DNA of 64,000 nucleotides from Lumbricus rubellus. Taxonomy: Eukaryota > Annelida > Clitellata > Crassiclitellata > Lumbricidae. The stretch is taken from NCBI GenBank assembly GCA_945859605.1, contig OX243820.1, forward strand, positions 36,682,061 through 36,746,060, written 5' to 3'. This document shows positions 56,301 to 64,000 of the stretch, one piece after another. Under the pieces are notes generated by a model, which was not told the origin of the DNA, did not search any database, and saw nothing but the letters and a program-made list of their open reading frames with translations. Both the position numbers and the translations under genes were made by a program. Positions within the stretch are counted from its first letter, which is position 1. Every line of letters starts with the position of its first letter.

Positions 56301-59300
56301 TTAAACAATGATGAAAATAATAATAAATGTGTTAACAATAATCGGTGTTATAATAGTGATTTCTAAAAGTAAATTGAAGATGTGTGTTGGGGGGCTGTTA
56401 CTGAGGATGGTAGGATTGGGGACAGATCTGTTTGGGATGGGACTACGGACAATTTTGTCTTGGTATCACTTTCAGACTTGAGCTCGTTCAAAGATGTACA
56501 TTGATCATGAGAGACAGACACATGTATGCAATAAACATTCAGACCGTTTTTCACATTGCGTTGCTTTCCTGCTAAAATTACTTTTCTTACATCAGAGGTT
56601 CTCAACCGGTGTCGCGAATAGACCGGCGGTGTGTCGCGTAAAAATGGTGTGTCGTTTTTGTGTCGCGAAGAATTGGTGTGTCGCGAAAATTCAGAAGCAA
56701 ATCCCATTTATTGCTATGTCAAAGAATAAAACGACGCAGAATCGTAGATTAAGATCGTTGGAATTCATAATTTTAGAATCATTAGAACCTAAAAAGCATT
56801 CAGTGTCAACATTTTCATTCATTAGAAATTTTGACAATTCAAAATAGAAAAGCTATTTTAACTTTAACATAGGCCTGTTTTAATTTTAAAAATATATTTA
56901 CATAATGACGATTGCATGGTGTGTCGCCAAAGTTTTTTCAAGTTTAGGTGTGTCACGCGCAGAAAAAGGTTGAGAACCTCTGTCTTACATGTTCAAGGCA
57001 AGGCATGTTCATTTTGGTGAAGATCATTTGCAGAGGTGCTATATAAATTGCCCTGTTCTTTTCGTTTGTGTAGCCACCTTCGGCGTTTAGGGATTACATG
57101 CTGGGCATTGATTCTGACTACCTGACGTTGGCACTCGTTCTTTTTTCCGTTGGAATGCTTGTGGTTCAGGTATTTCATGTTATTACTATATTGTTAGTAT
57201 TATTTTTTATTTTTTTTGCCCCAACGTAAACATAATCCCTCGGGAAGTTCAAAACTCTCGATAAAAACAAATTTGTCTGGAAAGGACCCTAATCATCAAG
57301 GTCCCAGTTGGAGTTGGAGAAAGTACCCCTAAAAGCGACATAGTTGAAGCGCTGAATCGTTATTATTTGTTATTATTTTATTTTTAAAATGCCTTAAAAT
57401 GTTTCAATATTTCTAGTTTGTTATTTCCTTTTATAAAATTTAATTATTTAAAAAAAATTATATGCGTTTTGTATTTTTCTTGCCCAAGGTAGGAAGAATC
57501 CCTTTAGAAGGCTCTTAGAAATTATCCTAGAGTCTGCCTTTAATCCAGAGTTAGTATTCCTCGTCCCCCAGTATATTTTGCGAAGGTACCCCAGCATTGA
57601 TTCTCATATAATATGGAACTGAAACTAGTGCACACTGTCTCCAGAGAGTAGGTTGAAATGGCCGTCATTCGACACCCCAGCTATACCAGCAACTTGAGAG
57701 CTGTGTGGTTGATAGAGTCCAGCGATTCAACGACTATGGGATTGAATGCTTTTATTGCAATCTGTTTAGGCTTATACCTGTTGCAATCTGTTTAGGCTTA
57801 TACCTGTTGCAAGCTGTTTAGGCTTACACCTGTTGCAATCTGTTTAGGCTTATACCTGTTGCAATCTGTTTAGGCTTATACCTGTTGCAATCTGTTTAGG
57901 CTTATACCTGTTGCAAGCTGTTTAGGCTTACACCTGTTGCAATCTGTTTAGGCTTATACCTGTTGCAATCTGTTTAGGCTTAGAGCTGTTGCAATCTGTT
58001 TAGGCTTAGAGCTGTTGCAATCTGTTTAGGCTTAGAGCTGTTGCAATCTGTTTAGGCTTATACCTGTTGCAATCTGTTTAGGCTTATACCTGTTGCAATC
58101 TGTTTAGGCTTACACCTGTTGCAATCTGTTTAGGCTTACACCTGTTGCAATCTGTTTAGGCTTAGAGCTGTTGCAATCTGTTTAGGCTTATACCTGTTGC
58201 AATCTGTTTACACTTATACCTGTTGCAATCTGTTTAGGCTTATACCTGTTGCAATCTGTTTAGGCTTATACCTGTTGCAATCTGTTTAGGCTTATACCTG
58301 TTGCAATCTGTTTAGGCTTATACCTGTTGCAATCTGTTTAGGCTTATACCTGTTGCAATCTGTTTAGGCTTACACCTGTTGCAATCTGTTTAGGCTTACA
58401 CCTGTTGCAATCTGTTTAGGCTTAGAGCTGTTGCAATCTGTTTAGGCTTAGATCTGTTGCAATCTGTTTAGGCTTAGAGCTGTTGCAATCTGTTTAGGCT
58501 TATACCTGTTGCAATCTGTTTAGGCTTAGAGCTGTTGCAATCTGTTTAGGCTTACCTGATGGGAATCGTGTGGTCGTGCTACAAGTTCTTCAACGAACCG
58601 GACAGAAGCATCGGTCAGGGAAGTCTGTTGAGATCATACGATAACGACATGATCAACAGCTCTGAAGACGTTGAGGTGATTAACGATTATCATCCATTTC
58701 TAATATAATTCACTGTCTGTTACACGTCACTTCTGCTCTGTGACCCTCTTGCCCAGGGACCGTGTCAAAAGCCCAGTCCATCTGCCTTTCCTCACCCCAA
58801 TGACAATGCTTAAATTTCTGTTTCAGTAGTCATAGTCGTAGCTTCAATGTTTGATGCCATCTTCTGGCCACAAGGGTGGTTCATGGGGCACTCCTGCTTT
58901 TTCCAGACATGAGACTGGGGCTATTGGTACTGTGGGTAGTGGTGGCATTCTTATTGTCGTCATCAGAGATTTGGGGGTTGAAAGCTATACTGGAAACTTG
59001 TTTAGCATGCTTTGTTGTTGCACATAGTTGGGGAAATAGACCCAACAATTGGTTCAAGTGTGGGAACCTTGTAAATTACGCTAAAACAGCATAAATTTTC
59101 AATTGAGTGGATTAAAAAAAAATTCTAGATGTGCTGTGGCTCAAACATAGTAACAAACCATCAACTTAATTTTAAATACATTTGTTATTTGTTTTGAATG
59201 CATTTGTTGTTTTCTTCAAAGGTTCTTTTGCCTCCGAAGTACGAAGAGGTGATTGCCATGCCGGTTGGAACAAGCCCTGCCCCGCCTGCCTACAGCCCGA

Positions 59301-59305
59301 ACTAG
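53372..59305 (+). CDS. LAPTM4: LAPTM4-family lysosomal transmembrane protein (7 exons)
   Basis: Exons are 53372-53470, 54078-54255, 54702-54778, 55876-55998, 57074-57169, 58550-58675 and 59222-59305 (783 nt, 260 aa; family 226-317). The N-terminus has CCGCIHVRTGTVAFGVFWL, the LAPTM signature. Four hydrophobic segments follow, and AYLMGIVWSCYKF matches the family's last membrane segment. The cytosolic tail has two PPxY motifs (PPKY and PPAY), which in LAPTM4/5 bind NEDD4-type ligases for lysosomal sorting. Intron 2 uses a GC donor (GATG|GCAAGT), fixed by phase 1 of exon 3. The intron 5 acceptor is the last unit of a 26 bp repeat array. The region between TM1 and TM2 is longer and more divergent than in vertebrates. 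Confidence 0.94.
54268..54385 (-). repeat. Non-LTR retroelement 3' end, antisense
   Basis: TCTATTTATATAGTGCGAAT, CTACTCAGTAGCGCTCCCAG and AGAACAGTCTTAAG. It begins about 13 bp after the GC donor of LAPTM4 exon 2. Confidence 0.7.
54790..54880. repeat. Degenerate TGACCCCTANNACCCA repeats
   Basis: Five or six units of TGACCCCTATGACCCA type in LAPTM4 intron 3, right after the exon 3 donor. Confidence 0.75.
54881..54963. mobile_element. Short TTAA-flanked MITE
   Basis: TTAACCCATTCCTGCCGG at the left and CCGGCGGGAAAGAGTTAA at the right are imperfect inverted repeats with TTAA ends, like 41215-41285. Confidence 0.5.
54983..55501 (+). mobile_element. Dispersed repeat C, copy 3
   Basis: Starts AACTAGCTGTACCCGGCCAC and ends TTTTTATTTATATAGAT, with a shorter C-rich tract (55021-55145). 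Same family as 49826-50808. Confidence 0.75.
55555..55765 (+). pseudogene. Non-LTR retrotransposon 3' end
   Basis: The frame reads WFGPVVWNGIPLELRLHP and then FLIKIKTVFF, the ORF2 C-terminal block, and runs into GGGAGCACCTCTGAGTAG, GGGGCGCAATATACG and (GAAT)n. Confidence 0.85.
56050..56205 (+). pseudogene. Non-LTR retrotransposon 3' end
   Basis: Traces of SFLSLLKTVLFD are followed by GGGAGCGCTCACGAGTAG, AAGGAGCACTATATCAAATT and (AATA)n. Confidence 0.75.
56593..56982. mobile_element. hAT-like MITE with perfect 8 bp duplication
   Basis: TCTTACAT flanks both sides (56585-56592 and 56983-56990). Ends are CAGAGGTTCTCAACC and GGTTGAGAACCTCTG. Internal GGTGTGTCGCG repeats. 390 bp. Confidence 0.93.
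57757..58549 (+). repeat. 26 bp minisatellite (about 30 units) built from the exon 6 acceptor of LAPTM4
   Basis: The unit is TTGCAATCTGTTTAG plus GCTTATACCTG. TAG|GCTTA is the exact junction used for exon 6 (GCTTACCTGATGGG, from 58550), so the array is a train of acceptor copies and the last is the real one. Variants are GCTTACACCTG and GCTTAGAGCTG. One unit has lost TAGG (TTTACACTTA, near 58207). Confidence 0.96.
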
Positions 59306-61170
59306 AACGGGGGTTGTTGTCCTTTTCGGTGGAACGCCCCGCTCATTCTGTAGCTGCAGTGACATCTAGTGTTAATCGTCACTAACGATTTTATTCGCAA
59401 TCGTCTAGATTTTAAGATAGGCTCTACATAAATAAGTCAGTCGGTGGTTTCATTCGTTTTTTTGCTGTCAATTTAACAATGCTGCTTGCTGCTGTGTGCT
59501 TCTTGTTGAAAATTTCGTTGGTTGCTGGGCTTACTGCGAAGTGTTGGGTCAAGTTGCCTGGATGTTTGAGAGGTGCGTACCTGGTTTTGCGGCATTCTGC
59601 TTTGCACGAAGTGGTGCTCTATGATTCTATCACCCTGAAGTTATTTACGTGAGAGGCTGTACAATAATGCGGCGTAGCTCTAAATGTTGTCGTTTTCTGC
59701 ATCATCCCCGTTTTATACGCGACATGGTTTACGGGCCGTGTTGTGTTCCCCACCCCCCCCCCCTCGTTGGTGTCTTCGTGTTAGCGGGTCCACTACACCG
59801 TGTGTGCTTATGTCGAGAAGATTTCACTGAAAATGTTCATGGTTTGAAGGTTTTTCTTTTCTATTGAAACCATTTATTGTTTTTTGAATATGATAATTGT
59901 AACTGCAATCAGAAGTAATATATTAACGCTTATTATATACGAGTTAAAGAGACTGGAATACGTTTAAGAAAATTTCACGATCTTGGAATCATGTTTCTTC
60001 TGTATACTATACACTGTACGTTGGGTCTGTGAGACATTGGACTTTATATAATTAATGCAGCACAGTTTCTGAGTGGAACTTTGATAGTTGTAGAAGATTC
60101 TCCATAATTTGTATTTGGAACAACGGCTGTATATATATATATATATTCTTATATATATGTATATATTCTTATATATATATATATTCTTATATATATATAT
60201 ATATATATATATTCTTGTGCAAGCGAACATCGCGTCCAAATGAGCAATGTTGTTTTTTATGAACTTTCGTACTTTCGATCTACAACGATAGTATCGAGTG
60301 ATCTCGTATCTACGACAATTTCTGATCGTCCGAAACATTGTAGGAAAAGTGTCGGCTGAGCATTAATGAAGTTCAATGTTTAATCAAGACCCCCTTGCCT
60401 TGGGCGAGGAGGATTCGGGTTTCTGGAGGAAGGCGAGAAAAAGTCCGGGTTTTTTCTGGAGGATTCATTCCGTGGGATTAAGTACTGAATGATGGTACTG
60501 CAAAGCTCACATGCATGTTCTGTAGTGGCATGTAGCGAAATGCATTGTGAGTTTTATATCCGTTTAAGACCCTTGAGCTGGATTTGGAAAGCGCATCAGT
60601 GGACCCTTCTTGTTTCAATCCTCTGCCAAATAATACTGGTTTGGTTTATATTTGGACACTTTAGCTGACAACTGGCTTGGATTCATTAGCTAGAGTCTTG
60701 TAAGCATGTTCAGAAACCCATTGTCATTAGGCAATTAGATGTCCTACTAATTGTCACCATGTTGCATTTAAAAGGATAAAGGCAACTCTCTATTATCAAA
60801 ATTGTATGGTTTATTTTTTTCTCATGGTACATACAATCCCTCAGGAGTGTAGAAAATTATGTCAAGAACTTTTGTTACCGAGTGTCTGGAAATTCAGGCT
60901 TGTACTCTGCAACATTATTATTATAGATATTGTGTAATTAAAAACTGGAATTCATTAGAATTTCTTTTATCAATAAAGTACATGCTTAATTGCTTACTTA
61001 TAACTATAACCATCAATTTACTTATAATTAGTATTATTATTGTGTGAAGATTTATAAGGCACAAATTAATATAATTTCGTGTGTAGTTGTAGTTTTTGTG
61101 TCGTTGTTGTTACTGTAGAAGCAGCAGTAGCACTGTAGCAGTAGTAGTTGTAGTATTATCAGCATTAGTA
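59306..61170. other. LAPTM4 3' UTR and intergenic sequence
   Basis: No further gene recognised. A poly-C run lies at 59753-59763 and (TA)n arrays with TTCT breaks at 60130-60212. Confidence 0.4.
60130..60213. repeat. (TA)n with TATTCTTATA interruptions
   Basis: Four TA blocks separated by TTCT. Confidence 0.95.
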
Positions 61171-61352
61171 TTACAAGAAGGTTCGAGGTTTGAATCCACC
61201 TTGCCGCGTAAGAACCTTGGGCAAGTCCTTCACTTACAATTGCTCAGCGCTTCGGCATGAAACTCCGATGCAGTGTCCGCTCTGCATTCGGGAGCGCCTC
61301 TGAGTAGTGAGAGTTCGAAGAGGCGCTATAACAAGTGCACATACATACAAAC
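61171..61352 (+). mobile_element. tRNA-derived SINE without its head
   Basis: GTTTGAATCCACCTTGCCGC, GCAAGTCCTTCACTTACAAT, CTCCGATGCAGTGTCC, GGGAGCGCCTCTGAGTAGTG and GAGGCGCTATAACAAGTGCA, the clearest copy of the shared tail. Confidence 0.85.
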
Positions 61353-61860
61353 AAGATGATGCAGACCTACCAAGAGTAATTAATACAAAACTATACTGAC
61401 GTATATTACAATACTGGCTAAACACATTGAAACACAATTATTGCTTTGCTATATATGGGCTAATAATCTATGTAACTGTAAAAAAAAGCCTCTACCAGAG
61501 CGCAAATCATCTACAAATCATCAGTTAACCAATAAACAATTATCTATTAATGAAGACCCATTAATTTTCATTTTCCTTAGGCCTACTTTATGTGACTGCA
61601 CCAGGTTGTGGTGTGTGTCGTCAATATCTTACCATTAATTAAACGAGCATTAATATAAATAACTAATAATCGGTTCGATCCATGGCCTATATAGTTCACG
61701 TCGGCGCTCCATTATATATAATGAAGCCTAATCTCGTTTTTAAAAGGTGTTTTAAGTGACTCGTTTCTCGCAAATAATGTGCATAATTAACTTACAATGG
61801 TAGATTACAGTTACTTTGCGCAATTGTATAATAATTATTATTTTACATATTTTAATAATG

Positions 61861-62140
61861 TATTTGCGACCTGGTGGCAGACCGGTAACGCGTCCGCTCA
61901 CAAAGCAGGAGGTTGCGGGTTCGACTCCGGGTAACGACCTTGGGCAAGTTGTTCACGCACACGTGCCTCTGTCACCAAGCAGTATAATTTGGTACTGGCG
62001 TAAGCTGGGAAAGTAAACAGCAAGTCCTGCGATACACTGGCCCCGTGTCCAGGACCTTGGGATTCGTCCGTTGCTGGCTCAGGGCTATGGAAAAGGAGAT
62101 GAGCGCCTCCCTATGTTCCTCATGGAACGGGATAGGACTT
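61861..62140 (+). mobile_element. Second tRNA-derived SINE family
   Basis: A-box-like ACCTGGTGGCAGACCGG, B-box-like GCGGGTTCGACTCC, a body with AACGACCTTGGGCAAGTTGT and GTGTCCAGGACCTTGGGATT, and a terminal T run. Body and tail differ from the other SINE family. Confidence 0.7.
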
Positions 62141-63131
62141 TTTTTTATTTATTTGTGAGGCAATTGATCTCTTGCTTAAAACAGTCCTGCAATCACAATT
62201 ATTGTAGGCCATTATGGTTTTAGCATATACAATTGGATTGTCGGAAAGAATTCTGAAACGAAGTCGCATTGAGGAAAACATTATATTCTTAAATAGAAAT
62301 AGATTGATGAAAGAATTCTTGATAATTTATACTGTGGTTGCATCGATGAACAAAAACTCTTATTTAAATAAGATTTGAACTGATGATACGCGTTCAGCCA
62401 TGAATGACGCCAGCGAAGGGTATCCTAAATGGCCTACGCAGGCCCACCAGATTACCACTGTTTTGGAGCTTTCTACTTAATGACAATAAACACGTATAGT
62501 ATAGGCAACGACTCTAATATCTTTGGTATAGGCCTACCCACTGAGCTGTTAGAAATAACTTTGCATTGACTCGCTTACTTGCCTACCTTAAGTAGGTCAT
62601 GAAACGATGATTTTAATATGACTCGACCTATAATAATCTGACCCCAACTTAGCTTTGTGTTTATGTAAATACCCTCGTCGTCGTCGGCGGCGGTGACATT
62701 CACCCGGACATTCCAAGGGATTTGAAGGCGCGTGTCCTCTCAAATCGAAGCCAATAAAAATTACATTAATACGCTGACGAAGGATTATCAACAAACCTCG
62801 GATATCCGACGTATTTTGATTGAGTTTTGGCACAGCGAGTCAAAATCGCCGAGAGCGTGTAATGCCTGGCCAGGGATCTTACAAGGAAGGTACTTGTTTT
62901 CATTGATCATGCCAGGTTAAGCGGGTCGAGGTATACTGCCAGCAATTAAGGTGTGTTCTTTTATTCTATTCTGGTTGGTTTTTCACTGGAATAGGGAATT
63001 ACGGTATTTTTGACCTGTTTGAGTGCTGGGGCTACGATATTGGCGTTTGGCAAGCATTGTCAGGACATATATTTTTGTCTAGCTTAGAGGATTTCCTCCT
63101 TATTCTCGATGTTAGATAGCGGGGCAATGTA
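62141..63131. other. Unassigned sequence
   Basis: No supported gene. A short GC-rich stretch at 62670-62830 has no splice-bounded coding frame that I recognise. One TAGGCCTA octamer lies at 62529-62536. Confidence 0.4.
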
Positions 63132-64000
63132 CAGGGTGGGCCATAAAAAAGTAACCCCCTACGGTTTTGTGCCCATATCTTGGCCAGAAGTAAGAATTTC
63201 GAAATGAAATTTTACAGGCTTCCAGACAATTCATATTTACAAATGATGGCCAGATTTCATCAAAATATTTCAAACAGAACAAAAGTTCTACCACTTTTAG
63301 TGAGGCCACCCACCGTTTTTTGACGATTCAAAAACGCGACACAATAGAAAGTTGAAAAAACCAATTTAATTATTCTGGCCAATATCTTGGTCAAAAGTAA
63401 GAATATCGAAATGAAATTTCGCAGGCTTAAAGGCAATTCATGTCTACACAAGATAGCCAGATTTCATCAAAATATTTCAAAAAGAACAAAAGTTACACCA
63501 CATTCAGTGAGGCCCCCACTGTTTTTTGACGATTTAGAAGGGTAACGCAACAGAAAGTAGCAAAAACACAATTTTATTAAGTCTATTCTCAAATATTTGT
63601 TATCAAATAGCCTTGATATTGCCAGATGATCATTATTATTACTATTTAAAAAAGAAACAGGGCACCGGTGTAGCTGCACGTCACTGAGAAGTCCCTTAGC
63701 AAGATGACAATCAAATTGGTAAATAAGGAATCTGTCAGATTAATCAACAGGTCCATCATGAACTTTGCAAAGAGACTCAAAAGAAGTTTTGGCACTGATG
63801 GTGAGCACATTGAACACAAGTTGTGAAGCACTACCAAGTTCATTTGACAACAGTTATTTGATAGGAGACTTAATAAAATAGCGTTTTTGTTAGTTTTTGT
63901 TGCGTTTCGTTTTTAAATCGTCAAAAACGGTGGGTAGCCTCACTAAAAGTGGTATAACTTTTGTTGTGCGTGAAATATTTCGATGAAATCTGGCCATCAT
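63132..64000 (+). mobile_element. Tc1/mariner-like non-autonomous element, running off the window
   Basis: Begins after TA with CAGGGTGGGCCATAAAAAAG. Two direct sub-repeats (about 63155-63345 and 63370-63540) share GTAAGAATNTCGAAATGAAA, GCCAGATTTCATCAAAATAT and GTTTTTTGACGATT. The last 90 bases (63912-64000) are an inverted copy of about 63220-63345, so the right arm has started but the end is outside the window. Confidence 0.7.

Noticed and set aside
57757..58549. CRISPR-like regular repeat array
   Set aside because: Units are contiguous with no spacers, the organism is an animal, and the array is an intronic minisatellite ending at a splice acceptor.
62597..62920. Frames in a GC-rich patch
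   Set aside because: No recognisable domain, and neighbouring splice sites do not give a consistent exon.

Overview
The window is animal nuclear DNA with intron-rich genes, many simple-sequence repeats and many short DNA-transposon and retroelement copies. The gene set (TMEM45, SNX7/30, STK11, POLR2K, LAPTM4) is metazoan. The virus-like element and repeat style suit a marine invertebrate, but I cannot name the phylum.

Layout: 1-5.3 kb is repeat-rich sequence with no gene I can recognise. 5.35-20.33 kb is a five-exon plus-strand TMEM45-like gene. Its fourth intron holds an 8,583 bp Polinton/Maverick-type element (11290-19872) with matching 44 bp terminal inverted repeats and a perfect 6 bp target duplication. 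20.3-26.4 kb is intergenic or UTR sequence with several mobile elements. 26.44-36.49 kb is a ten-exon minus-strand SNX7/SNX30-type sorting nexin whose introns carry two hAT elements, one with a MULE-like element nested inside it. 40.32-46.64 kb is a complete eight-exon minus-strand STK11/LKB1 kinase gene. 48.83-52.29 kb is POLR2K (plus, three coding exons). 53.37-59.31 kb is a LAPTM4-family gene (plus, seven exons). 59.3-64 kb holds SINE and mariner-like sequence but no gene I can support.

The virus-like element encodes nine intact plus-strand ORFs in one tightly packed array: RING protein, packaging ATPase, small basic/hydrophobic protein, conserved unknown, chromodomain integrase, two tandem paralogous minor-capsid-like proteins, a pX-like protein, a major capsid-like protein and an adenain-type protease. 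It has integration, packaging, maturation and capsid functions but no DNA polymerase B, and the element is about half the usual Polinton length. It therefore looks like a capsid-complete, polymerase-less form.

A second recurrent signal is in the host genes. In three unrelated introns (TMEM45 intron 1, STK11 intron 4, LAPTM4 intron 5) the tandem repeat that abuts the exon is built from that exon's own 3' splice site, so each exon is preceded by an array of acceptor copies (3, about 6 and about 30 extra).
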